Shown here in pieces: positions 8,709 through 15,084 of a stretch of DNA of 16,108 nt. Below the pieces are notes generated by a model. It ran no database searches and was not told the DNA's origin. It saw nothing but the letters and a program-made list of their open reading frames with translations. The translations under genes were made by a program, and so were the position numbers. Source of the DNA: Candidatus Thorarchaeota archaeon (GTDB lineage Archaea > Asgardarchaeota > Thorarchaeia > Thorarchaeales > Thorarchaeaceae); assembly GCA_011365025.1 (NCBI GenBank), contig RDOF01000053.1, positions 1 through 16,108 on the forward strand, read 5' to 3'. Numbering within the stretch: the stretch's first letter is position 1; every line of letters starts with the position of its first letter.

Positions 8709-8718
8709 CTTATATTTC
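8709..8718 (-). promoter_or_regulatory. TATA box candidate for mvhD-fdhA-fdhB operon
   Basis: The minus strand reads GAAATATAAG, a good match to archaeal TATA/BRE elements. Initiation about 25 bases downstream (near 8685-8690) would leave a leader of about 280 bases before mvhD. A second weaker box, GGATATAAC, follows closely. The same AATATAAG core appears upstream of the OB-fold gene at 15614-15622. Confidence 0.45.
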
Positions 8719-8785
8719 AATTCGTAACTTTCATTGGCCATGAATTCGATATTCGTATCCGAAGAATCCAGCAATGATGACAGCT

Positions 8786-8813
8786 AAGCGAAGCGTAGCA
8801 GCAAAGCGAAGCG
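8786..8813. repeat. Direct repeat AAGCGAAGCG, two copies 18 bp apart
   Basis: AAGCGAAGCG occurs at 8786-8795 and 8804-8813, separated by TAGCAGCA. It is followed at once by the inverted repeat GCCATGTG (8817-8824) / CACATGGC (8846-8853). It lies 3' of the deacylase gene. Confidence 0.55.
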
Positions 8814-8816
8814 CAT

Positions 8817-8853
8817 GCCATGTGTACGTAACTACTCCTGCATCTCACATGGC
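8817..8853. repeat. 8-bp perfect inverted repeat, possible 3' hairpin of the deacylase gene
   Basis: GCCATGTG and CACATGGC can pair over a 21-base loop. On the minus strand this comes about 40 bases after the deacylase stop and after a short T-run, which fits a transcript-end structure. No function is proven. Confidence 0.4.
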
Positions 8854-8891
8854 CAGAGCAAACATACTGAATTCAAAAAGCCCGGCAATTG

Positions 8892-10526
8892 TTAGTGTCT
8901 AAGAGTTTTCCCAGGTAGCAACTTCGAGTGCCTTCCGCGAAATACGACTACCTCACCATTCACAGTGACACACTCAATTCCCTCAGGATATTGGTGGGGG
9001 TAATTCGCAAGCGGGAATTCATATGGGTAATGACAAGTCGCTTGGTCCCGTACGGTTTTTGGGTTGAATGCCACAATATCGGCCCACATCCCAACACGAA
9101 TCAATCCGCGGTCTTTTAGACCAAGTTTCTGAGCTGGGAAGGAGGTCATCTTTCTAATTGCCTCGGGGAGCGTAAGCAGCTTCTCCTCTCTCACATATCT
9201 CTGAAGGATGTAGGGAAACTCCCCATAGCAGCAGGGATAATACCCGTACAAATCCGCAAGCACCCCGTAGGGGGCAATTGCATTTCCGTCACTACATATC
9301 ATCATAAGCGGATGTTTCAAGACCGCACGAATATCATCTTCCTCAATGTAGGAGAAGATGGCGGTTGTGTCACCCTTTTCCTCGATTATTATGTCCAGAA
9401 GTGCCTCAGCAGGTTCTGAGCCTCTTATCTTCGCTATTTCCTCAAAGCTCTTGCCGAGCAAATCACTGTTGACCTTGGCTTTGAAGAGAAATATCCTGTT
9501 CCATCTTCCATGTTTCACCAAGCCACAATATCCAGGGCCCGGATATGTGTCCTCAAGCATTTCGCGCTTAATTCTGCTGCGCAAAGCCGAATCCTTCAGT
9601 CGCTCCACAATCTCGTCCTTAGAACCTGCCTGAGCCCATTGAGGTAGGACTTGCGTGAGCCTGGGGTTCAGGTCAGTATGTGCATCATTATCTATTGTCA
9701 AGTCAATCCCACGAGCTCTAGCATCTTCATATAGTCTTGACATCTCCTCAAAGCTGCCATGACCGCCGTACTTCGGGCAGTTGTGTGAAACCTGAACGCG
9801 AACGCCCGCTTTTTCCCCGATTTCAATTGCCTCCTTAAGCGCATCCACAATAGTTTCCCGCTCTCCACGAGTGTGCGATGCATAGAATCCATCATGCATA
9901 GCAACAACCTTGCAGAGCTCAATGATCTCCGAAGTTGTGGAAAAGGAACCAGGTAGGTATACAAGTCCGGTGGAAAGCCCAAATGCCCCATCCACCATGG
10001 CGTTGTCAACAAAACGTTTCATCTCCGAAAGCTCTGAATCTGTAGGCGCTCGATTCTCTGTACCCATTACTGCTACTCGGATAGTGCCATGTCCGACAAG
10101 TGTTGCCACATTCAGAGCAATGCCCTGCACTTCCAGTCGACCGAGGTAGTCAGCCATCGATAACCAGTTCAGGTTAATGTGTCTTGATTCTGGGGACCAC
10201 AGCTCTCGCAAATCATCGGAATGGTCCGAACTCATGGGGGCTGCACTAATTCCGCAATTGCCTAGAACCTCGGTCGTCACGCCTTGTCTAATCTTGCTCT
10301 CTGCCAATGGATTCAGAAGAAGAGCTAAATCTGAGTGCGTGTGGATATCAATGAACCCAGGCGAAACTACCAAACCTTCAGCGTCCACAACGCGTACTGA
10401 ATCATTTGCGACAAATCTCCCGATTTCTGAGATCTTCCCGTTACTTATCCCGATGTCTCCCTTGTACCATGGATTGCCAGTTCCATCCACTATATGTCCA
10501 TTGGCTATAACAAGATCAAATGACAT
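8892..10526 (-). CDS. N-acyl-D-amino-acid deacylase (D-aminoacylase family amidohydrolase)
   Basis: This 544-residue metal-dependent amidohydrolase is predicted to release free D-amino acids from N-acyl derivatives in the cytoplasm. It carries the full ligand set of D-aminoacylases: H62 and H64 in IHTHSD, C91 in VLGNCGIS, H218 in YASHTRGE, H248 in VSHNCPKYGG and D413 in MICSDGNAIAPYG. The urease-like beta-sandwich is split between the N-terminal 55 residues (DLVIANGHIVDGTG) and the C-terminus (VTVNGEVVVFRG). It is somewhat longer than bacterial D-aminoacylases (about 480). The frame is open to 10679, but that 51-residue extension would overlap the divergent gene start; the ATG at 10526 matches the family N-terminus. 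No strong ribosome-binding site is present. Divergent pairing with a BKACE gene suggests shared control and a joint amino-acid breakdown role. Substrate could also be a cyclic amide or a D-dipeptide. Confidence 0.88.
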   Translation of the reverse strand: MSFDLVIANGHIVDGTGNPWYKGDIGISNGKISEIGRFVANDSVRVVDAEGLVVSPGFIDIHTHSDLALLLNPLAESKIRQGVTTEVLGNCGISAAPMSSDHSDDLRELWSPESRHINLNWLSMADYLGRLEVQGIALNVATLVGHGTIRVAVMGTENRAPTDSELSEMKRFVDNAMVDGAFGLSTGLVYLPGSFSTTSEIIELCKVVAMHDGFYASHTRGERETIVDALKEAIEIGEKAGVRVQVSHNCPKYGGHGSFEEMSRLYEDARARGIDLTIDNDAHTDLNPRLTQVLPQWAQAGSKDEIVERLKDSALRSRIKREMLEDTYPGPGYCGLVKHGRWNRIFLFKAKVNSDLLGKSFEEIAKIRGSEPAEALLDIIIEEKGDTTAIFSYIEEDDIRAVLKHPLMMICSDGNAIAPYGVLADLYGYYPCCYGEFPYILQRYVREEKLLTLPEAIRKMTSFPAQKLGLKDRGLIRVGMWADIVAFNPKTVRDQATCHYPYEFPLANYPHQYPEGIECVTVNGEVVVFRGRHSKLLPGKTLRH

Positions 10527-10665
10527 AATGCATCGCCTATATGAGATAAGAACCCGCAAAATCAAGCTTCCTACAGATGATGAAGAGCACCTGTCTCTAG
10601 ATGGGAAGAGCAGAAATAGGACATTGTCGTTGATGCCTAAGTGCTCTTCACACGGATGTGTCTTT
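10527..10665. promoter_or_regulatory. Divergent control region of deacylase and BKACE genes
   Basis: The 139-bp gap must hold promoters for both directions. No textbook TATA box stands out; CTTATCTCATATAG on the minus strand (about 10537-10550) and AGAAATAGG on the plus strand (about 10613-10621) are weak candidates. The notable structure is the word GAAGAGCA present three times (see the repeat entry), which fits a regulator binding between the two genes. Confidence 0.55.
10581..10650. repeat. Perfect 10-bp inverted repeat plus third half-site: operator candidate
   Basis: TGAAGAGCAC (10581-10590) and its exact complement GTGCTCTTCA (10641-10650) flank 50 bases; a third copy of GAAGAGCA sits at 10605-10612. 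The first two copies are 23 bp apart, about two helical turns. The last ends 15 bases before the BKACE ATG. The placement fits a repressor or activator bound by dimers and possibly looping the region. Confidence 0.5.
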
Positions 10666-11496
10666 ATGGAGAAACTCATAATCGCAGTTGCACCGACGGG
10701 TTCAGTCCCAAGGAAGAGGGATACCCCCTACTTGCCTGTTACACCTGATGAAATCGCCGAAACTGCATACCTTTGCGAACAAGAAGGTGCATCGGTAATT
10801 CATGTTCATTGCCGTGATGAAAACGAGAATCCTACAAGCGATTTTGAAGTGTTCAGGGAAACAGTGGGCAAAATACGGAAGAGAACTCGGCTCATTGTAA
10901 TGGTCTCCACAAGCGGCGTCGCAGGCAAATCCGATGAAGATCGAGCCGAGCCCCTGAAGGCTCATCCTGAAATGGCGAGCCTCACAACTGGAACAATCAA
11001 TTTCCCGGGCAGATCTCCTCCTATCATCTACATGAATAGTCCTACTACTATCGAATTCCTCGCCTCGAAGATGAAGGAAATGAAAATCAAGCCTGAGCTC
11101 GAGATATTTGACTTGGGTTTCATTCGGCAGAGCATGAGGCTCGTCCAAGGAAGTCTTGTAGAAGCTCCACCGCACTTCCAATTGGTCCTAGGCGTCGAGG
11201 GAGGGGTTCCGGGAGATGCTGAGAACCTCCTTCATATGGCTCGTCAACTACCCCCAGAATCATCCTTTTCTGTAGCAGGAATTGGCAAAGCACAGCTGCC
11301 GACAACAACCCTGTCCATCATCCTCGGAGGGCATGTGAGGGTGGGTCTAGAGGACAATATCTACTTCAGGAAAGGAGAATTGGCTCCCAACGAGGCATTC
11401 GTTCAAAGAACCAAATCAATAGCCCTGCAACTGCAAAGAGAAATAGCCACTCCAAATGAAGCAAGAAGGATACTAGGACTGGTGCAAGGTGAATGA
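10666..11496 (+). CDS. BKACE / DUF849 beta-keto acid cleavage enzyme
   Basis: This 276-residue TIM-barrel zinc enzyme condenses a beta-keto acid with acetyl-CoA to give acetoacetate and a new CoA ester; the best-known member is Kce of lysine fermentation (3-keto-5-aminohexanoate). Visible signatures are VAPTGSVPRKRDTPYLPVTP (8-27), zinc ligands H46 and H48 in IHVHCRDENENPTSD, STSG (81-84), TTGTINFPG (107-115) and the C-terminal VRVGLEDNIY with R225 and zinc ligand E229. Length is typical. The reading frame is open upstream to 10177, but that part runs antisense through the deacylase; ATG at 10666 gives the family N-terminus. No strong ribosome-binding site is present (GGATGTG about eight bases upstream). 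Substrate specificity varies widely in the family and cannot be fixed here; pairing with a D-aminoacyl deacylase suggests an amino-acid-derived keto acid. Confidence 0.9.
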   Translation: MEKLIIAVAPTGSVPRKRDTPYLPVTPDEIAETAYLCEQEGASVIHVHCRDENENPTSDFEVFRETVGKIRKRTRLIVMVSTSGVAGKSDEDRAEPLKAHPEMASLTTGTINFPGRSPPIIYMNSPTTIEFLASKMKEMKIKPELEIFDLGFIRQSMRLVQGSLVEAPPHFQLVLGVEGGVPGDAENLLHMARQLPPESSFSVAGIGKAQLPTTTLSIILGGHVRVGLEDNIYFRKGELAPNEAFVQRTKSIALQLQREIATPNEARRILGLVQGE

Positions 11497-11526
11497 GAAG
11501 GCCGCCCTGGGCGATGAAACAAGCTA

Positions 11527-11540
11527 ACGAGCAATCTCGT
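11527..11540 (+). terminator. Short hairpin after BKACE gene
   Basis: ACGAG-CAAT-CTCGT forms a 5-bp stem with a 4-base loop 30 bases after the BKACE stop. It lies in the gap to the convergent anchor fragment. It may mark the transcript end, but it has no T-run. Confidence 0.3.
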
Positions 11541-11591
11541 GATTCCTTGCCAACTTCTGAACTCGGAGAGCTATCATACCTTTAGAACTGA

Positions 11592-11795
11592 CTACACTGA
11601 TTTCCACCTAAACCGGAATACAATCAAGATCAGTATCAGAATGCTGCCAATGGCTCCGATAGCTACGGTGGCAATCATAAGCAAGTCACCGGGAATTACG
11701 TCAGTTGTTGTCGTTGTAATCGTGGTAGTAGTTGAAGAAGATATCACAGTAACAATTACGCTATCTCCTACAGAATTTCCGCTCATATCTTCCAC
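11592..11795 (-). pseudogene. Orphan C-terminal anchor of a surface protein (fragment 2)
   Basis: The 67-codon frame begins EDMSGNSVGDSVIVTV, which reads like the last strands of an Ig/HYR-type domain, then a Ser/Thr stretch (SSSTTTTITTTTTD), one hydrophobic helix (about residues 39-60) and the tail RFRWKS. This is the usual C-terminus of archaeal surface proteins, with the rest missing. The frame is closed by TAA two codons before the GTG at 11795, even though LVVEDMSGN would fit a continuing domain. No ribosome-binding site or signal peptide is present. I read it as a relic of a larger gene. A real small membrane protein starting at ATG 11786 is the alternative. Confidence 0.45.
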
Positions 11796-11823
11796 AACTA
11801 ATTAGAAAACACGGAAAAGAGGG

Positions 11824-11872
11824 ATGGAAGAACCCCAAGAGGAAATGGCTCCTTCCATTAGATGATTCTGCA
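11824..11872 (-). terminator. 3' element copy C: TGCAGAAT-9 nt-GAAGGAG with hairpin
   Basis: On the minus strand TGCAGAAT (11872-11865) is followed after 9 bases by GAAGGAG (11855-11849). ATGGAAG (11858-11852) can pair with CTTCCAT (11830-11824), and the sequence after it is T/C-rich. It starts about 20 bases after the stop of anchor fragment 1. Two further copies with the same internal spacing lie after the SBBP gene and after the complete OB-fold gene. Confidence 0.45.
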
Positions 11873-11892
11873 CTCTTCTGAGAGCTTCTTCT

Positions 11893-12075
11893 TCATGCCG
11901 GGGCTTTACGCCTGATGAAAACCACAACAATCACTATGAGGATTACGCCACCAAGACCTCCGAGAACCAGAGCCAAGGTACCAAGATCTGGCGGTTCAGT
12001 TGCGGTTGTTGTCATGTTGGTTAATTCTGGAAATAGGGAAAGAAGGAGCGGGACAGGAGCCAGCTCCTTCTCCAA
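11893..12075 (-). pseudogene. Orphan C-terminal anchor of a surface protein (fragment 1)
   Basis: The 60-codon frame starts only at a TTG inside the 3' element of the SBBP gene. Its second half, MTTTATEPPDLGTLALVLGG and onward, is a Thr/Pro linker, a hydrophobic helix and the tail IRRKAPA. This resembles the SBBP protein's own C-terminus (GATTEPDNMVLMGLVLLG ... LKRRRSV), including the TTEP/ATEP linker. It begins nine bases after the SBBP stop and has no good start or ribosome-binding site of its own. I interpret it as the surviving 3' end of a duplicated surface-protein gene. A 40-residue membrane peptide from ATG 12015 cannot be excluded. Confidence 0.45.
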
Positions 12076-12087
12076 ATATATTCTTAC
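12041..12087 (-). terminator. 3' element copy B with 9-bp hairpin after SBBP gene
   Basis: The minus strand reads TGTAAGAAT (which includes the TAA stop), nine bases, then GAAGGAG. AGAAGGAGC (12071-12063) pairs with GCTCCTTCT (12049-12041) over a 13-base loop that itself begins TGGCTCC, so two alternative stems are possible. T/C-rich sequence follows. Its position directly on the stop codon suggests a 3'-end signal. Confidence 0.5.
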
Positions 12088-14882
12088 ACTGATCTTCTAC
12101 GTTTCAGGTAGAATACTAGCGTGATTGCAGTGACAACTCCACTCACACCGAGCAATACCAATCCCATGAGTACCATGTTGTCTGGTTCAGTCGTTGCCCC
12201 AGGGTAGTCCAGTGGATTCAATGGGTCCGTCCCCGCTATGACTTCTATGCCATCCAGGTAGGAGTCTCCATCTGAATCGTCATCCAGCGGATCCGTTCCC
12301 AACTTAACCTCGAAGGCATCGTTGAGATTGTCGCAGTCTGTATCAATGCAGAGAACATCTGTACCATAGCTGAGCTCATCCAGATCATCCAACCCATCAT
12401 AATCTGAATCGCCCACAGAAAAGCCAAGACTATCAAGAATCTCACGAATTGAGTCGATATCCTCAATGTGGGTTGCACTAAGAGTGTTGAGAAGCTCGGT
12501 GTTCCCGGTGACCAGAGCCGTTAGAACAAGGAGTTCCGCATCGATATCCTCTATGGCCGTATAGTTACCATCGAGCCATAGAATGACCTGCTGAATCAGG
12601 GTGGCGTTCCCATCCAAATCGTTGTATATGTAGTCGAACCATATTTGCGGCATGCCGGGATAGGACCCTGGATTGGTTGGGTCTGAGCCGTATGCTACTT
12701 CATATGAATCAAGGAAATTGTCGTTATCTGTATCGACGCAGTATGGATTGGTTCCAAGTTCTGCTTCTTCGGGGTCCGAAAGACCATCGCTATCGGCATC
12801 TTCAGCAAAGGCACTCAAGAAGCAGTCAAAGTCACCATTATAGGTTGGATCGTATGCATCATCTGTGGGAAGATTGGGGGAGAATGTATAGCCAACAACG
12901 TAGGCATAGCCATTCTCCACATCAATGCCCTCTCCGGAATCCAGTGCAGATCCTCCAAAGAACGTGCTGTAGACAAGGGACTCGCCACTGGTGTCAAGTT
13001 TGGTAAGGCAACAGTCATCTCCACCATTGTGAGTTGAGTCGTATGCAATGAGCGTTGGAAAATCGGTGGACGCAGTATAACCTGTTACATAGGCGCAACC
13101 ATTCTCCACCGCGATATCATTCCCTCGTTCATTATCTGATCCTCCTATGAAGGTGCTGTATATCAGGGCACTACCACTAGTTGTGAACTTGGTCACTGAG
13201 AGATCATGTGCTCCGTTGTGAGTCGAGTCATAAGCATTGAGAGTGGGAAAAGCTGTTGAATCTGTAGTGGCAAGGACATAGGCGTTGCCGTTCTCCACAG
13301 CGATTCCATATCCAATGTCGTCACCTGTTTCTCCCAGAAAGGTGCTATAGTCTAGTGTACTGCCAGATGTCCCAATCTTGGTGATGAAGCAGTCACGACC
13401 TCCGTTGTACGAGGCATCATATGCAAGGGCTGTTGGGAAATCGGGACACAAAGTACTACCTGTGACATAGGCATGGCCACTCTCAACATCTATGCTACGG
13501 CCAAGGTCATCATAGGTTGCTCCTCCCAGGAATGTGCTGTACACCAGTGACTGCCCATCAGTTGCGAGCTTGACAACTATGCAATCATATCCTCCATTAT
13601 GGGTGGAGTCATATGCGCTTACCGTTGGAAAGTCTGAAGATTCTGTTAATCCTGTAATATACGCGTAGTCCTCCTCCACAGCGATATCCCAACCATAATC
13701 ACCTAATGACCCGCCAATGAAAGTGCTGTAGTTGATTGACTGGCCATCTGCCGATAGCCTTGCTACAAAGCAATCGGTGTCTCCGTTTTGGCTTTGATCA
13801 TATCCATTGACAATGGGAAAGTCGGAAGACGAAGTATCCCCGGTGATGTAAGCATACCCATTCAATACGGCAATACCTCTTCCAAAATCATCACCGGACC
13901 CACCAATGAATGTGCTGTAGACCAGGGAATGGCCGTTGTTGTCGAACTTGGCAACAAAGCAATCGTTTAGGCCATTATGCGTCGAGTCATTCGCATTATG
14001 TGTGGGAAAATTGACTGAAAAAGTAGATCCGGTGACATACACAGAACCGTCTTCTGCTGCCACACCGTCTCCGCGATCCGAACTGGATCCTCCAAGGTAC
14101 GTACCAAAAACAAGAACAGGGTCAATGACAAGGCTCTGATCCATTTCGTAATGTCCAAGATTGAAACCAATTGTGTTTCTCTCAAGAGGTCGAAAGGCAC
14201 ACGCTACTTCAACTGGTTCCTCGACGTTTTGGAACGCCCAGAGGCCCGTGTCAATAACAGAGAATCCCGCTTTGGTGACAGATAAGCAATCGGTCTTTGC
14301 ATCAATCAAATTGGCATCAGGATATCTCATCCTAATTAGCCCAGGACCACCGCCAGGGGCAACTACAAACTCGTACTTTAGACTTCCACCGTCTATCCTG
14401 TAGACGAGGTCGATACCAGGATAGATCTCTCTATATCTCAACTCTGCAAAATCCTGCAGGCCAGTCTTCCATTGGCTCTCGTCAGAGCCAAGGATGTAGT
14501 TCGTGACCGACCCGGTAGGCTTCTCGCCCTCTGGAACGACCGGATTGCTGCCTGGGAACTCAAGCGTTATGCTTTCACCATCTACCAGGTAGTACACCCG
14601 AGAAACCCCGAAATAGGCCATATAACTTGTCCCCCGCCGACAAACATAGCGAATTCCTTGCTCATCACTTGGTGCCGGCGTGAAAACTATCTGTTCGAAA
14701 CTTGCCACCATCTGTGAATCAGGTGTGCTTTGAGTTCCAGATATTTCCGCGGCCTGAGCCGCGTCAGTACTTGCCAACTCAGCCATTGGTGCTGGCGAAA
14801 GAATGCCAAGAGATAAAATCAGCAGAGATAGCATAACTACTGCCTGTGGCGCAAACCTAGCAATTGCCAATTTACCATCCAA
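12084..14882 (-). CDS. Secreted SBBP seven-blade beta-propeller protein with Ca-type repeats and membrane anchor
   Basis: This 932-residue surface protein has the following order. A signal peptide (hydrophobic core about residues 13-28, cleavage probably near 33-45) is followed by the N-terminal domain typical of SBBP proteins (about 60-250; YREIYPGIDLVYR and FVVAPGGGP). Seven SBBP repeats of 63-64 residues begin near 257, 320, 383, 446, 510, 573 and 636; each has YSTFxGG, an AYVTG strand, FPT and DCF-type ends. Seven blades would close one propeller. Thrombospondin-type-3/EF-like Asp repeats follow (about 695-740 and 824-895; DADSDGLSDPEE, DSDYDGLDDLDE), then an alpha-helical insert between them (about 748-822), a transmembrane helix (903-925) and the tail LKRRRSV. 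The start is TTG with AGGA eight bases upstream; a second TTG at 14870 is possible. The role is probably adhesion or cell-surface binding, stabilised by calcium; no catalytic motif is seen. Confidence 0.9.
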   Translation of the reverse strand: MDGKLAIARFAPQAVVMLSLLILSLGILSPAPMAELASTDAAQAAEISGTQSTPDSQMVASFEQIVFTPAPSDEQGIRYVCRRGTSYMAYFGVSRVYYLVDGESITLEFPGSNPVVPEGEKPTGSVTNYILGSDESQWKTGLQDFAELRYREIYPGIDLVYRIDGGSLKYEFVVAPGGGPGLIRMRYPDANLIDAKTDCLSVTKAGFSVIDTGLWAFQNVEEPVEVACAFRPLERNTIGFNLGHYEMDQSLVIDPVLVFGTYLGGSSSDRGDGVAAEDGSVYVTGSTFSVNFPTHNANDSTHNGLNDCFVAKFDNNGHSLVYSTFIGGSGDDFGRGIAVLNGYAYITGDTSSSDFPIVNGYDQSQNGDTDCFVARLSADGQSINYSTFIGGSLGDYGWDIAVEEDYAYITGLTESSDFPTVSAYDSTHNGGYDCIVVKLATDGQSLVYSTFLGGATYDDLGRSIDVESGHAYVTGSTLCPDFPTALAYDASYNGGRDCFITKIGTSGSTLDYSTFLGETGDDIGYGIAVENGNAYVLATTDSTAFPTLNAYDSTHNGAHDLSVTKFTTSGSALIYSTFIGGSDNERGNDIAVENGCAYVTGYTASTDFPTLIAYDSTHNGGDDCCLTKLDTSGESLVYSTFFGGSALDSGEGIDVENGYAYVVGYTFSPNLPTDDAYDPTYNGDFDCFLSAFAEDADSDGLSDPEEAELGTNPYCVDTDNDNFLDSYEVAYGSDPTNPGSYPGMPQIWFDYIYNDLDGNATLIQQVILWLDGNYTAIEDIDAELLVLTALVTGNTELLNTLSATHIEDIDSIREILDSLGFSVGDSDYDGLDDLDELSYGTDVLCIDTDCDNLNDAFEVKLGTDPLDDDSDGDSYLDGIEVIAGTDPLNPLDYPGATTEPDNMVLMGLVLLGVSGVVTAITLVFYLKRRRSV
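12795..14114 (-). repeat. Seven tandem SBBP coding repeats (about 189 bp each)
   Basis: The repeat units are diverged at DNA level but share phrases such as the minus-strand codons for YSTF-GGS and AYDSTHNGG. Repeats 2-7 carry one Tyr-Ser-Thr-Phe start each; the first reads FGTYLGGS. All except repeat 5 end with a DC pair. Unit length is regular (63, 63, 63, 64, 63, 63), which argues that the propeller is intact. Confidence 0.85.
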
Positions 14883-15037
14883 TCTCCTATTCCTAATTTT
14901 CTGGAAATATCTGCTTCAACCACTGTTGAAACCTCATTTCCTACTCCGTTAGTCTTCGTGCGAAGCACTTGAACTAAAGCAGGAACCTCCTATTAATTGT
15001 TTCAAAAGTTATGACGGAGATTTATGAAATGGATATA
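14883..15037 (-). promoter_or_regulatory. Leader and promoter region of SBBP gene
   Basis: The minus strand carries ACAATTAATA (15000-14991), a possible TATA box, then CTTCG-CA-CGAAG (14965-14954) and the hairpin TTCAAC-AGTG-GTTGAA (14930-14915), before AGGA at the TTG start. The two short palindromes lie in the predicted leader and could serve as operators or as mRNA structure. The promoter call rests on composition only. Confidence 0.35.
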
Positions 15038-15083
15038 GAAGGAGCGCGAAGACAACTCACTCCTTCATTCATTCAATTCTGCA
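15038..15083 (-). terminator. 3' element copy A with 7-bp hairpin after OB-fold gene
   Basis: One base after the OB-fold stop the minus strand reads TGCAGAAT (15083-15076), nine bases, then GAAGGAG (15066-15060), which pairs with CTCCTTC (15044-15038) over a 15-base loop. Core words and spacing equal copy C exactly. It probably marks the 3' end of the OB-fold transcript. Confidence 0.5.
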
Positions 15084-15084
15084 T

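Larger units (their letters stand above)
8413..8891. other. 479-bp intergenic region between deacylase and mvhD operon
   Basis: No convincing gene is present. The minus strand holds a good TATA-like box (8709-8718), which implies a leader of about 280 bases for the mvhD operon. An open stretch of 46 codons (8422-8562, GTG start) or 28 codons (ATG at 8508, preceded by AGGTGG) ends two bases before the mvhD ribosome-binding site; it matches nothing I know. The half next to the deacylase stop holds direct repeats, an inverted repeat and a short T-run on the minus strand (8875-8879), which may end the deacylase transcript. The 73-codon minus frame 8553-8774 has no start signal and looks non-coding. 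Confidence 0.5.

Noticed and set aside
8553..8774. 73-codon minus-strand frame upstream of mvhD
   Set aside because: It has no start signal and overlaps the best TATA candidate; amino-acid composition looks random.
10177..10665. Long open extension upstream of the BKACE ATG
   Set aside because: It is antisense to the conserved N-terminal half of the deacylase, and the family start fits ATG 10666. It is a shadow of codon bias.
10527..10679. 51-residue extension of the deacylase
   Set aside because: It would overlap the divergent BKACE start, and the family N-terminus begins at MSFDLVIANG (10526).
12795..14114. Regular 189-bp repeats as a CRISPR or satellite array
   Set aside because: They are diverged coding repeats of a beta-propeller in one frame; spacer/repeat structure is absent. 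No CRISPR array was seen anywhere in the window.
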